Notes under the pieces: generated by a model | Databases searched by the model: none | Told to the model about the DNA's origin: nothing | The model's input: the letters and a program-made list of their open reading frames with translations, nothing else | Assembly (NCBI GenBank): GCA_902796855.1 | Contig: CADBQN010000075.1 | Span: 1 to 62,807, forward strand | Reading direction: 5' to 3' | Length of the DNA: 62,807 nucleotides | Source: an uncultured Bacillota bacterium | Lineage (GTDB): Bacteria > Bacillota > Dehalobacteriia > UBA7702 | Translations under genes and position numbers: made by a program | Part shown: positions 15,095-24,613 of the stretch, piece by piece | How the letters are laid out: every line of letters starts with the position of its first letter | Numbering within the stretch: position 1 is the stretch's first letter

Positions 15095-16489
15095 TTATTC
15101 TCCCGGTTTGGCCGGAGGTGTGCCGCCTTTACCGCCATCGGGAGGTGTGCCCTTGTCTCCGTCAGGGGGCGTGCCCTTGCCATCGCCGGGATCCCGGGGC
15201 GCTTCGTCGCCGTCGGCGGATACGGTGATCTCGACGGCTTCACCGTTCACGGCAGTTCCTTCCGCGTAAACTTCGCCGTTGACGTATAACGTGTGACCGT
15301 TGAGGTCGATGGCGTCGGCTCCGCAGGTCAGCGACGAAACATAGCTGTCGCCGGTGAGGGTCCAGACGGCGCCGTCGGCGAGTTCCACGTAGACTTCACC
15401 GCCGTCCCCGTCAGGGTTTACGGCCCCGGTCAGAGCCGAGTCACCTTTCAGATACAGGTTCAGGGCGGAAACGCTGTCGACGATGATATCGCCGTCGATG
15501 GTCTGATCTTCACCGGTCAGCGTGACCTTGCCGCCGTTGGAGCCTTCCGTTCCCCAGCCCGCCGCCGCGGCGCGGAGGAAAACGCCGTCGCCTTCGTTCA
15601 CGATATCGGCGGCGGAGAGCTCAATGTCGGCGACGGTGTTGTTGACAAAGAAGATATCGCCGGTTTTATTGGTCAGGCTGCCGCCGTTCATGGCGAAGGA
15701 GGCTTTGCCGCTGTCGGCGTCGCCGGACATCGACTGATAGATCATAACGGCCTGGTAAACATCGGATTTATCGCTGCTCTTCGTGTTGTTGTCGGCGGTG
15801 AGGACAACATCGTTCAGGGTGACGCTGTTCTTTCCTTCCACGACGACGCCCTGGGAGGCCGTGGAGGTCAGCGCGGCGTCGCTGACGGTGATGTCCGCCG
15901 TGGAGTAAATGGCGGGGGAACCGGTGCCGTCGGTGGTATAGCTGCCGCCGCTGACATCAACGGTGCCGCCGCCGCGGTCGGAGCGGATGGCCGCCGAGGA
16001 ATTCCCCGTCGTATGGATGGTGAGGTTTTCGGCGTTCATCGTGCCGTTCCCGGTGGTCATCAAGCCGCCGGAGCAGTTCCCCGCCGTCTCAATGACGGCG
16101 TTTTTCACGTTGACCGTCGTTCCCTCGCCGTAGCTGAAAACGGCGTTGGCGTGGGTGCCGTCGGTTTTGATGACCATTTCCTCCAGGTCGAGGGTGGCGC
16201 CGTTGGTCGCGAAAACCGCGGCGTTTTCGCCGTAAAAGTCGGCTTCGTCCCCGTCGGCGCTGCCGGTTTTGTTCACCGCCGTGTTGGCGCAGGCGGTTTT
16301 TTCGCCGTCGGCCTCAATGGCGTGTTCGCCGTCACCGCTGTTCTCAATGGTGTTGTTGATGGTGATGTCCGCTTCGCTGAGGAATCCCTCGGCGCCGCCG
16401 TTCGCCGTCTCACCGTTCTTCGCGCCGCCGCAGGCGGCAAAAGCGAGACAGACGCAGGCGGACAGGAGCAAAACAATGATTTTTTTCAT
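15095..16489 (-). CDS. Beta-helix-like lipoprotein with proline-rich C-terminal repeats
   Basis: A 464-residue exported lipoprotein. The N-terminus MKKIIVLLLSACVCLAFAAC is a lipoprotein signal with the lipobox at Cys20. The body is a series of short Gly/Asn/Thr-rich turns (for example INNTIENSGDGEHAIEADG, VNVKNAVIETAGNCSGG) as in right-handed parallel beta-helices. The end carries GTPPDGDKGTPPDGG-type repeats rich in Gly and Pro. This resembles carbohydrate-binding or pectin-lyase-like surface proteins of Clostridia. I chose the start at 16489, after CGGAGAGT, because the signal peptide begins there. It is monocistronic. The ligand is unknown. Confidence 0.85.
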   Translation of the reverse strand: MKKIIVLLLSACVCLAFAACGGAKNGETANGGAEGFLSEADITINNTIENSGDGEHAIEADGEKTACANTAVNKTGSADGDEADFYGENAAVFATNGATLDLEEMVIKTDGTHANAVFSYGEGTTVNVKNAVIETAGNCSGGLMTTGNGTMNAENLTIHTTGNSSAAIRSDRGGGTVDVSGGSYTTDGTGSPAIYSTADITVSDAALTSTASQGVVVEGKNSVTLNDVVLTADNNTKSSDKSDVYQAVMIYQSMSGDADSGKASFAMNGGSLTNKTGDIFFVNNTVADIELSAADIVNEGDGVFLRAAAAGWGTEGSNGGKVTLTGEDQTIDGDIIVDSVSALNLYLKGDSALTGAVNPDGDGGEVYVELADGAVWTLTGDSYVSSLTCGADAIDLNGHTLYVNGEVYAEGTAVNGEAVEITVSADGDEAPRDPGDGKGTPPDGDKGTPPDGGKGGTPPAKPGE

Positions 16490-16610
16490 ACTCTCCGGTT
16501 CCTTTTCCTTTGCTTTTTTCCAAAAGTATAGGCTTCCAAAATGGCGGAACCGTGAACATTCCGCGGTAAAATGACTCCGCTTTCGGAATTTCTCCGCGTT
16601 TTTGTCACAC

Positions 16611-16643
16611 AAAAAAAGAGGACAGCGCTTTGGCGCTGTCCTC
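16611..16643 (-). terminator. Terminator of the heme/cobalamin operon
   Basis: Minus strand GAGGACAGCGC pairs with GCGCTGTCCTC around a CAAA loop, followed by seven Ts. It lies just past the last gene (cbiF). Confidence 0.92.
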
Positions 16644-16658
16644 CCTGATTCGGCTGTT

Positions 16659-17420
16659 TCAGTCTTTCGCTTCCCGGTAGCCATGAGTGAAATGGCGGTC
16701 GTAGAGCTTGGAGAGGGCGTATTCGTCGCCTAAAAAGCGGCCCACGGTGATCAGGGCGGTGCGGCCGATTTCGGCGGCGTGTACCTTTTCGGCGATGTCG
16801 GCGAGGGTGCCGACGACCTTCTTTTCCTCGGGCCAGGAGGCTTTATACACCACGGCGCAGGGGGTGTCCTCGCTGTAGCCTTCCAGCAAACGCTCGACGA
16901 CTTCCTCGATCATGTGCACCGAAAGGAAGATGATCATCGTGGCGTTGATCTTCGCCAGTTCGCGGATGTCTTCCTTGGCCGGCACCGGCGTGCGGCCTTC
17001 CATTCGGGTGAGGATAACGGTCTGGCTGACTTCCGGCAGGACGTATTCCTTTTTTAGCGCGGCGGCGGCGGCACAGAAGGAACTGACGCCGGGAATGACG
17101 GTGTAGTCGAAGCCCAGTTCGTCAAAGCGGTCCATCTGTTCGCGGATGGCGCCGTAGATCGAGGGGTCGCCGGTGTGGAGGCGGACGATCTTTTTCCCTT
17201 CGGGATAGGCTTCGCGGATGACGTCGATGACCTCATCCAGGTTCATCCCGGCGCTGTCGTAGATCACGCAGTCTTCTTTGCAGTAGTCCAGCAGGGCCGG
17301 GTTCACGAGGGAACCGGCGTAGATGACGACGTCGGCTTCTTTCAGGGCGTTCATGCCCTTCACGGTGATGAGTTCCGGGTCGCCGGCGCCGGCGCCGACG
17401 ATCTTGATGGTATTGTCCAT
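16659..17420 (-). CDS. cbiF: Cobalt-precorrin-4 C11-methyltransferase
   Basis: SAM-dependent methylase of corrin-ring synthesis (CbiF/CobM), 253 residues, of the tetrapyrrole methylase family. Visible motifs: VGAGAGDPELITVKG at the N-terminus, DVVIYAGSLVNPALL (specific to CbiF), VRLHTGDPSIYGA and IPGVSSFCAAAA. It is the last gene of the 17-gene operon, four bases after cbiL, and a strong terminator follows. Confidence 0.95.
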   Translation of the reverse strand: MDNTIKIVGAGAGDPELITVKGMNALKEADVVIYAGSLVNPALLDYCKEDCVIYDSAGMNLDEVIDVIREAYPEGKKIVRLHTGDPSIYGAIREQMDRFDELGFDYTVIPGVSSFCAAAAALKKEYVLPEVSQTVILTRMEGRTPVPAKEDIRELAKINATMIIFLSVHMIEEVVERLLEGYSEDTPCAVVYKASWPEEKKVVGTLADIAEKVHAAEIGRTALITVGRFLGDEYALSKLYDRHFTHGYREAKD

Positions 17421-17424
17421 TGGT

Positions 17425-18120
17425 TTATTGCCCCTTTCTGATAATGGCGGTGAGGAAATAGCTGAGGTCTTCGGGCATTTCCCGGATATCGGGGAAGGCC
17501 CGTTCTTCCGGCATCGTGCAGCATTCCACGGCGCCGGCCTTGTCGGTGAGGTTCAGCTCTTCCAAAAGGGCGGCGATGTTGCTCCACTTGCCCGCGCCCT
17601 TCATCAGGACGGTGTTGTCGTGGCTGAGGATCGTTTCCCGAAGGTCTTCAAGGTCGTTGGTGGCGGCGGTGACGGCGAGGCTTTCCTTCCAGTCGGAAAG
17701 GCCGCAGCCGAGGCGGGCCGCCGTCGCCGAGGGGGCGTTGATCCCGGGGACGATCTCCCAGGGATAGCCCGCGTCCTTTAAAGGACGGAACACGTACATA
17801 AAGGTGCTGAAAAGGGAAGGATCGCCCAAGGTGATGAAGGCGACGTTTTTGCCTTCATCCAGCAGCGCTTTGATTTCCTCCGCGCCTTTGGCCCAGGCTT
17901 CTTCCAGCTTCTGCCGGTCTTTCGTCATCGGCAGAACGAGTTCCAAAAGGGGTTTTCCCTCGATATAGGGGGCGACGATGCGCAGGGCGGTGCTGTCCTT
18001 TTCCCCTTTTGTTTTCGGGGCGGCGACGATGTCGCACTCTTCCAACAGCCGTTTTCCTTTCAATGTCAGCAGTTCCGGGTCGCCGGGGCCGGTGCCGATG
18101 CCGTAAAATTTGCCTTTCAT
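17425..18120 (-). CDS. cbiL: Precorrin-2 / cobalt-factor-II C20-methyltransferase
   Basis: Tetrapyrrole methylase CbiL/CobI, 231 residues, adding the C20 methyl group to cobalt-factor II. It opens GKFYGIGTGPGDPELLTLKG, with DIVAAPKTKGE typical of CbiL, then FITLGDPSLFSTFMYV and IVPGINAPSATAA. It lies between hemL and cbiF in the operon. Because CbiK is also encoded nearby, the likely substrate is the cobalt-loaded factor II. Confidence 0.95.
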   Translation of the reverse strand: MKGKFYGIGTGPGDPELLTLKGKRLLEECDIVAAPKTKGEKDSTALRIVAPYIEGKPLLELVLPMTKDRQKLEEAWAKGAEEIKALLDEGKNVAFITLGDPSLFSTFMYVFRPLKDAGYPWEIVPGINAPSATAARLGCGLSDWKESLAVTAATNDLEDLRETILSHDNTVLMKGAGKWSNIAALLEELNLTDKAGAVECCTMPEERAFPDIREMPEDLSYFLTAIIRKGQ

Positions 18121-18130
18121 TTTTCTCTCC

Positions 18131-19426
18131 TTATTTCCGCAATTTCTTAAAGACGTTTTTCACCGCTTCCACGGTGCGGTCCAGAACGGCCTGATCGTGG
18201 GCGGCCGAGGGGAACCAGGCCTCGAACTGGGAGGGCGCCAGAAGAACGCCTTCCTTCACCATGCCCTCGAAGAACGCTTTGTAGAGCTCGGTGTCGCAGG
18301 CCATGACGTCGGCGTAGCTCCGCACCGGTTTTTCCGAGAAGAACAGACAGAACATGCCTTTAAAACGGCTGGTCACGGCGGGGATGCCGTATTGGCCGCA
18401 GAGGGCGGTGATCTCTTTGTCGAGGAAGGCCGCGGCGGCGGATAGGCGGTCGTAGACTTCCGGTTCGTCCCGGAGCTTCGTCAGGTTCGCGATCCCGGCG
18501 GCCATGGCCAGGGGGTTCCCAGAGAGGGTGCCGCCCTGATAGACGGGGCCCAGCGGCGCGACCATTTCCATGATCTCGTTTCTGCCGCCGTAAGCGCCGA
18601 CAGGGAGGCCGCCGCCGATGATCTTGCCGAAGCAGACCATGTCGGGGACGATGTCAAAGAGCCCCGCGGCGGAACGGTAATCGACGCGGAAGCCGGTGAT
18701 GACTTCGTCGAAGATGAGGATGATATCGTCTTTTTCCGTGAGTTCCCGCACTTTGCGCAGATAGCCGTCGTCGGGAGGGAGCACGCCCATGTTCCCGGCG
18801 ATGGGTTCGATGATGACGCAGGCGATCTCGCCTTTGTTCTCGTCGATCATTTTTGCCAACGCGTCGGCGTCGTTATAGGGGCAGACCAATGTTTTCTCAA
18901 TGAGCTCCCGGACGATGCCTTTGCTGGTGGGGACGTTCTGCGTCAGCAGGCCGCTGCCGCTTTTGACCAGGAGGCTGTCGCTGTGGCCGTGATAGCAGCC
19001 CTCAAATTTTAAGATCTTATCCCTGCCGGTGAAGCCCCGGGCGGCGCGGATGGCGCTCATCGTCGCTTCGGTGCCGGAGTTGACCATGCGGATCTTATCG
19101 CATCCCGGATAGGAAGCGCAGATCAGTTCCGCCAGCTCCACTTCGGAAGGGGTGGTGAAACCGTAGGTGGTGCCGCGATGGAGTGCCTTTTCCACGGCGG
19201 TGAGGAGGAATTCCGGGGCGTGGCCAAAGATCAGCGGCCCGTAGGAGCAGACATAGTCGATGTAGCTTTCGCCGCCGAGATCGGTGACGCGGGCTCCTTT
19301 GGCCTCGGTGACGATGACCGGGTCGCAGTCGACGTCGCCAAAGGCGCGGACGGGGCTGTTGACGCCGCCGACCATGATTTCGCGGCTCCGTTGGAGCAGT
19401 GCTTGTTTTTCCGCGGTTTTATCCAT
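18131..19426 (-). CDS. hemL: Glutamate-1-semialdehyde 2,1-aminomutase
   Basis: PLP enzyme that turns glutamate-1-semialdehyde into 5-aminolevulinate, 431 residues. It shows the class III aminotransferase signature with the PLP lysine in VCFGKIIGGGLPVGAYGG, the substrate-binding KFEGCYHGHSDSLLVKSGSG, and the N-terminal GGVNSPVRAF. With hemA upstream in the same operon it completes the C5 route to aminolevulinate. It is spaced three bases from hemB. Confidence 0.97.
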   Translation of the reverse strand: MDKTAEKQALLQRSREIMVGGVNSPVRAFGDVDCDPVIVTEAKGARVTDLGGESYIDYVCSYGPLIFGHAPEFLLTAVEKALHRGTTYGFTTPSEVELAELICASYPGCDKIRMVNSGTEATMSAIRAARGFTGRDKILKFEGCYHGHSDSLLVKSGSGLLTQNVPTSKGIVRELIEKTLVCPYNDADALAKMIDENKGEIACVIIEPIAGNMGVLPPDDGYLRKVRELTEKDDIILIFDEVITGFRVDYRSAAGLFDIVPDMVCFGKIIGGGLPVGAYGGRNEIMEMVAPLGPVYQGGTLSGNPLAMAAGIANLTKLRDEPEVYDRLSAAAAFLDKEITALCGQYGIPAVTSRFKGMFCLFFSEKPVRSYADVMACDTELYKAFFEGMVKEGVLLAPSQFEAWFPSAAHDQAVLDRTVEAVKNVFKKLRK

Positions 19427-19429
19427 GAT

Positions 19430-20407
19430 TTACGCCTCCTCTATGAATCTGCCCAGATCTTTGGCAAAGTAGGTCAGGATCACGTCGGCGCCGGCGCGCT
19501 TGATGGCGATGTGGCTTTCGTAGATGACGTCTTCCCGCATCAGTCCGGCGTCCACGGCGTTTTTCAGCATCGTATACTCACCGCTGACGCAGTAGGCGGC
19601 AATGGGCTTGACCGTCCGTTCCTTGACCTTGGCGATGACGTCAAGATAGGCCAGGGCCGGTTTCACCATGATGATGTCGGCGCCCTCGCCGTCGTCGAGG
19701 GCGGCTTCGTGGAGGGCCTCGCGGACGTTATGATAATCCATCTGATAGCCCTTGCGGTCGCCTTTCCCCGGCGCCGAGGCGGCGGCTTCGCGGAAGGGGC
19801 CGTAATAGGCCGAGGCGTATTTGGCCGAATAGGCCATGATCGGCACGCGGACGAAACCGTTTTCGTCCAGCGTTTGACGGATGGCGGTGACGCGGCCGTC
19901 CATCATATCCGAGGGAGCCACCATATCGGCGCCGGCCTCAGCGTGGCTCAGCGCCGTTTTCGCCAGGATGTCCAGGGTTTTGTCGTTGTTGACGTAGCCG
20001 TCTTCGTCGAGGCAGCCGCAGTGGCCGTGGCTGGTGTATTCGCAGAGGCAGACATCGGTGGTGATGAAGACGTCGCTCTTTTCCTTGATTTCGGCGATGG
20101 CCCGCTGGACGATGCCGTCTTTGGCAAAGGCCGGGGAGCCGACGGCGTCGCATTCCTCTTTACGCGGAATGCCGAAGAGCATGATGTGGCGGACGCCGCT
20201 GTCCGTTACTTCCTTCACCGCCTCGCTGAGGCGGTCGACGGACCAGCGGAACTGTCCCGGCATGGCGGAGATGGGTTCTTTTACGTCTTTCCCTTCGGTG
20301 ACGAACATCGGGTAGATCAGTTCTTTGACATTGAGCCGCGTTTCCCGGACGAGGGCGCGCAGGTCCTCGGAGGTGCGGAGGCGGCGGGGGCGGTCGGTGA
20401 GGTTCAT
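19430..20407 (-). CDS. hemB: Delta-aminolevulinic acid dehydratase (porphobilinogen synthase)
   Basis: Condenses two aminolevulinates to porphobilinogen, 325 residues. The zinc-site cysteines are present in [20 protein letters not shown], so this is the zinc type. The two Schiff-base lysines lie in [16 protein letters not shown] and [12 protein letters not shown]. It lies one base after the cobA-hemD fusion gene in the operon. Confidence 0.97.
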   Translation of the reverse strand: MNLTDRPRRLRTSEDLRALVRETRLNVKELIYPMFVTEGKDVKEPISAMPGQFRWSVDRLSEAVKEVTDSGVRHIMLFGIPRKEECDAVGSPAFAKDGIVQRAIAEIKEKSDVFITTDVCLCEYTSHGHCGCLDEDGYVNNDKTLDILAKTALSHAEAGADMVAPSDMMDGRVTAIRQTLDENGFVRVPIMAYSAKYASAYYGPFREAAASAPGKGDRKGYQMDYHNVREALHEAALDDGEGADIIMVKPALAYLDVIAKVKERTVKPIAAYCVSGEYTMLKNAVDAGLMREDVIYESHIAIKRAGADVILTYFAKDLGRFIEEA

Positions 20408-20408
20408 A

Positions 20409-21899
20409 TCAGCGGTCTCCTTTCATGGCCTCGATCACGCCTTCCAAACTGTGGTCGGCGGCGACGAGATCCGGTTTGATGTTCAGTTTCAGCATTTTCT
20501 TTTCGGTGATGGGGCCGATGGCGACGGTCTTTGCCTTTTCCAGGCAGGAGAGGTCGCCGTTCAGCGCCTTCACGAAGCCCTCCACGGTGGAGGCGCTGGT
20601 GAAGGGGATGTAGTCGATCTCACCGCCGCTGAGGAGGGCGCGGAGCTGATCCTCGTTTTCGGTGCGGATGCGGGTATCGTATATCTTGATGTCGTCGACG
20701 GGGCAGACCTCGCCGACGATGTCGATGAGGCGGTTGTTGGCGATGGCGCTCCGGGGCACCATGACCCGGTCGTCGGCGGTGAGGCGCTCTTTCAGCGCTT
20801 CGCCCAAAGCGTCGCTGACCTGTTTTTCGGGGACGAGGTCGGCCTTAAAGCCCACGTTGGCCAAAAGCTCGGCGGTGGCTTTGCCGATGCAGGCAAAGCG
20901 GATGTGCCCCAGGGAACGGAGGTCGCCGCCGCTCTCTTTCATCAGCTCAAAGAAGGCCTTCACGCCGTTGGGAGAGGTGAAGACGATCCAGGAATAGGAC
21001 GCGGCGTTTTCGATGGCGCTTTTCAGTTCCGGGGAGGCGTCCCGTTTCTCGATTTCGATGATGGGGCAGACCACCGGTTCAAAATCGTCGGCGAGGAGCT
21101 TCTTCGCGAAGATATCGCTCTGCCGCGCGTCTCTCAGGATGAGGGCGCTCTTTTTCCGCCGGGTCTCAAAGAAATTGAGATATTCCCGGCATTTCACCAC
21201 GTCGCCGACGAGGGAAATGGCCGGCGGCGTCAGTTGTTCTTCCTCGCAGATCTTTCTGATCGTGGCGATGGTGCCCACGGCGGTTTTCTGCCGCCGCGTC
21301 GTGGCGTGGCTGATTACGGCCATCGGCGTTTCCGGGTCTTTGCCCGCGCCGATCAGCCCCTCGGTGATGTAGTCCAGGTTGCCAAAGCCCATCAGAAAGA
21401 CGAGGGTGCCTTCTAACTCGGCGATGTTCTTAAAATTGAGGCCGCGGATCTCGTCCTTGAAGTTCCCGGTAAAAACGTGGAAAGAGGAAGCCCAGTCCCG
21501 ATGGGTGACGGGGATCCCGGCGTAGCAGGGCCCGGCGATGGAAGAGGTGATGCCGGGGACGATCTCCACGGGGATGCCCCGTTCCGCCAGATAGATGCCT
21601 TCCTCACCGCCGCGGCCGAAGACGTAGGGGTCGCCGCCTTTGAGGCGGACGACGGTCTTGCCCTCTTTGGCCTTTTGGTACAGGGTCTCGTTGATCTGAT
21701 CCTGAGGCATGGCGTGGTTCGCGGCCTGTTTGCCGACGTAGATTTTTTCGCACCGCGCCGGCGTGCGGTAGATCAGGTTTTCGTTAATGAGGCGGTCGTA
21801 AACGAGGACGTCCGCCGTTTCGATGAGCTGGAGCCCCTTTAAGGTGATGAGGCCGTAGTCGCCGGGGCCGGCGCCGATTAAATAGACTTTACCGTTCAT
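20409..21899 (-). CDS. cobA-hemD: Fused uroporphyrinogen-III C-methyltransferase / uroporphyrinogen-III synthase
   Basis: A two-domain enzyme of 496 residues. Residues about 1-245 are the SAM-dependent uroporphyrinogen-III methylase ([46 protein letters not shown]), making precorrin-2. The C-terminal half (from about 250) is a HemD-type synthase that closes the ring of hydroxymethylbilane, with [15 protein letters not shown] as a family marker. The fusion is common in Bacillota and channels uroporphyrinogen III to siroheme and corrins. It overlaps hemC by 11 bases. Confidence 0.95.
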   Translation of the reverse strand: MNGKVYLIGAGPGDYGLITLKGLQLIETADVLVYDRLINENLIYRTPARCEKIYVGKQAANHAMPQDQINETLYQKAKEGKTVVRLKGGDPYVFGRGGEEGIYLAERGIPVEIVPGITSSIAGPCYAGIPVTHRDWASSFHVFTGNFKDEIRGLNFKNIAELEGTLVFLMGFGNLDYITEGLIGAGKDPETPMAVISHATTRRQKTAVGTIATIRKICEEEQLTPPAISLVGDVVKCREYLNFFETRRKKSALILRDARQSDIFAKKLLADDFEPVVCPIIEIEKRDASPELKSAIENAASYSWIVFTSPNGVKAFFELMKESGGDLRSLGHIRFACIGKATAELLANVGFKADLVPEKQVSDALGEALKERLTADDRVMVPRSAIANNRLIDIVGEVCPVDDIKIYDTRIRTENEDQLRALLSGGEIDYIPFTSASTVEGFVKALNGDLSCLEKAKTVAIGPITEKKMLKLNIKPDLVAADHSLEGVIEAMKGDR

Positions 21900-22782
21900 G
21901 GTCGATACTCTCCTTGATTTTTAACGCAATTTCCCTGCCCTTTGCCGCTTCCTCGCCGCGTTTTCCCGCGGCGGTCTCGCGGTAGAGCGCCCGATCCGTT
22001 TTGAAAAAGCCGGTGACGGTGAAAGCGTCGCCGTCGATGACGCAGTGGACGCCCATCGGCGCGTGGCAGCCGCCTTCGCTGTAACGCAGGAAGGCCCGTT
22101 CCGCCAGGGACTGACGGTGGCTGTCCTCGTCGTGGATCGGCCGGAGCAGCGCTTTTGTTTCCTCGTCGTCGCTTCTCGTCTCCAGCCCCAAAATTCCCTG
22201 GGTCGGGGCGGGGATCATCTCCGTTACGGAGAAGGGGAAGCCCTCGTAATCGAGGCCGAGACGGCGCAGACCGGCGGCGGCGAGAACGACGCCGTCCAAA
22301 CCCTGCTCCTTCGCTTTGCGGATCCGCGTTTCCACGTTCCCCCGGATGCCGACGACGTTCAGGTCGGGCCGGGCTTCCTTAAGCTGGGTGACGCGCCGGA
22401 GGCTCCCGGTGGCCACCGCGGCGCCGTCGGGGAGCTCCGCCAGGGATTTCGCTCCTTTAAAGGTGACAAGGACGTCTCTGGGATCCTCCCGTTTCGGGGT
22501 GATGGCCATTTCCAGCCCGTCGGGCTGTTCCGCGGGCATATCCTTTAAGCTGTGGACGGCGAGGTCGATATCGTGGTTCAGCAGCGCTTCCTCGATCTCC
22601 CGGACGAAAAGTCCCTTGTCGCCGATTTCGTTCAGCGGCTTATCGAGGATGAGATCGCCTTTCGTTTTGATGATGATGATTTCCGTTTGGAGGCCGGGGT
22701 TCGCCGCCTCAATGGCCGCCGCCGTCAGCTTCGTCTGGGTCAGGGCCAGCTGGCTCCCTCTGGAGCCGATCCGTAAGATCAT
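21889..22782 (-). CDS. hemC: Porphobilinogen deaminase (hydroxymethylbilane synthase)
   Basis: Builds the linear tetrapyrrole hydroxymethylbilane from four porphobilinogens, 297 residues. It begins ILRIGSRGSQLALTQT, and the dipyrromethane-cofactor cysteine lies in YSEGGCHAPMGVH. Its start follows AAGGAG and lies inside the 3' end of the preceding gene, a 74-base overlap in a different frame, unusually long for this operon. Confidence 0.96.
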   Translation of the reverse strand: MILRIGSRGSQLALTQTKLTAAAIEAANPGLQTEIIIIKTKGDLILDKPLNEIGDKGLFVREIEEALLNHDIDLAVHSLKDMPAEQPDGLEMAITPKREDPRDVLVTFKGAKSLAELPDGAAVATGSLRRVTQLKEARPDLNVVGIRGNVETRIRKAKEQGLDGVVLAAAGLRRLGLDYEGFPFSVTEMIPAPTQGILGLETRSDDEETKALLRPIHDEDSHRQSLAERAFLRYSEGGCHAPMGVHCVIDGDAFTVTGFFKTDRALYRETAAGKRGEEAAKGREIALKIKESIDHER

Positions 22783-23362
22783 GAGGATCTCCTTTCTCCC
22801 GGAGTTCGGACGGGCTCAGCGCCGCCAGCTTCCGGAGCAGTGTTTCTTTTTCTTCGGGATGGTTCTCGATGATGTACGCTCTCACCGAGGCCAGATAGGA
22901 TACGAGCTCCGCGTCGTAGGCGCTGAGCACCTCGCGGATGTCGTTTTTGATTTTTTTGGTGAGGAACGGGGTCTTGCCGCCGCTGGCGATGGCCGCGGTG
23001 TAGCCCCCCTCCCGGACGACGCCGGGAAAGATAACGTCGCCGCTGTCGCCGTCGACGGCGTCGTTCAGCGGTATGCCGTTTTCGGCGCAGTCCTTTCGGA
23101 CGGCGTCGTTGGCGGCGGCGCTGTCGGTGGCGGCGCAGACGAGATCGAACCCGACGGCGTCCCCCGGTTCGTAGGGGCGGTGATGCCGTGATGCCGCGAT
23201 ATCTTCCCAGCCCTCGATATAGGCGGGGGCGATGACGGTGATGTCGGCTTCGGCTTCGCTCAGGGTCTTTGCCCGGCGCAGCGCCACTTTGCCGCCGCCG
23301 ACGATCAGGACCTTCCGCCCTTTCATTTCAATCAATAACGGCAGGAACATTTTATTTCTCAC
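22709..23362 (-). CDS. Precorrin-2 dehydrogenase / siroheme synthase N-terminal-like protein
   Basis: A 217-residue NAD-dependent dehydrogenase of the CysG N-terminal (Met8p/SirC-like) family, converting precorrin-2 to sirohydrochlorin (factor II), the substrate of CbiK. The Rossmann motif VLIVGGGKVALRRAKTL lies near the N-terminus, and the conserved ASGGKTPFLTKKIKNDI follows. No methylase domain is fused. The last 25 codons overlap hemC out of frame and are Pro/Asp/Gly-rich, which suggests a C-terminal extension gained by stop-codon loss. Confidence 0.92.
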   Translation of the reverse strand: MRNKMFLPLLIEMKGRKVLIVGGGKVALRRAKTLSEAEADITVIAPAYIEGWEDIAASRHHRPYEPGDAVGFDLVCAATDSAAANDAVRKDCAENGIPLNDAVDGDSGDVIFPGVVREGGYTAAIASGGKTPFLTKKIKNDIREVLSAYDAELVSYLASVRAYIIENHPEEKETLLRKLAALSPSELREKGDPHDLTDRLQREPAGPDPDEADGGGH

Positions 23363-24611
23363 CCTTTCCGTTGAGGAGGAACAGTTCTCCCAGTACTTCG
23401 GCGTAGTGGGCGCGTTTTTCCTCGTCGTTGATGGATTTCAGGGCGATGATCGGGTTCCGCACCGCTTTTTTCAGCGCCGCTTCCATCGTTCGGGAAATGA
23501 TCGTCTTTTCCCTGGCGTTGACCTCGATTTTGCGGAAGAGGTATTTGAGGTGGTCGGCGAGGATGTCGTCGACAGACTGATTCAGCGATTCGATGATCGG
23601 GTCCTGGGCCGTGCCCTTCAGCCAGAGGAGGAATTCCTCTTTCGCCTCGGCGATGAGGGAGGCGGCTTTTTCCGTCAGGGCGCGGCGGCTCTCCTCGTTC
23701 CTGGCCGCCATTTCCTTTAAGACGTCGATGTTGTAAAGGCAGTAGTTCGGCAGCTCGCCGACGGCGGCCTCAATGTTCCTCGGGATCGCCATATCCAGCA
23801 GATAGAGGGGCTTTTCCCGGACCGCCATCCGCTGCGCCCGGAGAATCGGGTGCGGGCAGGAGGTGGCGGTGATGACGAGATCGACGTCGTCCATGGCGGT
23901 GTGACAGCTGCCGTAGGGAATGTAGTAGGTCTGTTCGTCGTTTTCAATGACTTCCTGCACCGTGTCTTCGCTGCGGTTGCAGACGAGGATGCGCTTAAAG
24001 GGCATCTCCCGGCCGTATTGATAAAAGAGCCGGCCGATCTTGCCGAAGCCGATGAGGAGCATCGTTTTTTCCTCAAAGGAGCCCATCTGCTCTTCCAGAT
24101 ATTTCAGTCCGATATAGCCGGTGGAGAGGGGAATCTCCGATATTTTCAGAGTGCTCTTGATGGCTTTGGCGGTCTTGATGGCTTCCTGAAAGAGGCGGTT
24201 GAAGACCTTGCCGGTGTTGTTGAACTGGTGGGCGAAGTCGTAGGCTTCTTTCACCTGGCGGAGAATCTCATCCTCGCCGACGACGGCGCTTTCCAGCCCC
24301 GCCGCCACACGGAAGAGGTGCTCCACGGCGTCGGCGCCGTTGTGCTGGAAGATGCTTCCCGCCTCGTCCTTGATGCCGAAATAGTCGATATATAGATCCA
24401 GGGCCTGGTTGCGGACGGCGTCGTTTTTCCAGCGGTCGAGGAAATAGACCTCACTGCGGTTGCAGGTGGAGAGGATCACCGCTTCCTCGACACCGAGGTC
24501 GAAAAGGGCCGTGGTGAACTCAATCTTTTTCGTTTCACTGAACGCCGCTTTTTCTCTCAGCTCCGCCGAGACGCGGTGGTCGATGCCGAAAACGGAGATG
24601 TTGAGATGCAT
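23352..24611 (-). CDS. hemA: Glutamyl-tRNA reductase
   Basis: First committed enzyme of the C5 pathway, reducing glutamyl-tRNA to glutamate-1-semialdehyde, 419 residues. The catalytic cysteine is in STCNRSEVYF. The family motifs GEDEILRQVKEAYDFA and the NADPH-binding LLIGFGKIGRLFYQYG are clear, and a C-terminal dimerisation helix follows. Here the heme-type genes sit inside the cobalamin operon, so cobalamin probably controls aminolevulinate supply. Confidence 0.96.
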   Translation of the reverse strand: MHLNISVFGIDHRVSAELREKAAFSETKKIEFTTALFDLGVEEAVILSTCNRSEVYFLDRWKNDAVRNQALDLYIDYFGIKDEAGSIFQHNGADAVEHLFRVAAGLESAVVGEDEILRQVKEAYDFAHQFNNTGKVFNRLFQEAIKTAKAIKSTLKISEIPLSTGYIGLKYLEEQMGSFEEKTMLLIGFGKIGRLFYQYGREMPFKRILVCNRSEDTVQEVIENDEQTYYIPYGSCHTAMDDVDLVITATSCPHPILRAQRMAVREKPLYLLDMAIPRNIEAAVGELPNYCLYNIDVLKEMAARNEESRRALTEKAASLIAEAKEEFLLWLKGTAQDPIIESLNQSVDDILADHLKYLFRKIEVNAREKTIISRTMEAALKKAVRNPIIALKSINDEEKRAHYAEVLGELFLLNGKGEK

Positions 24612-24613
24612 CG

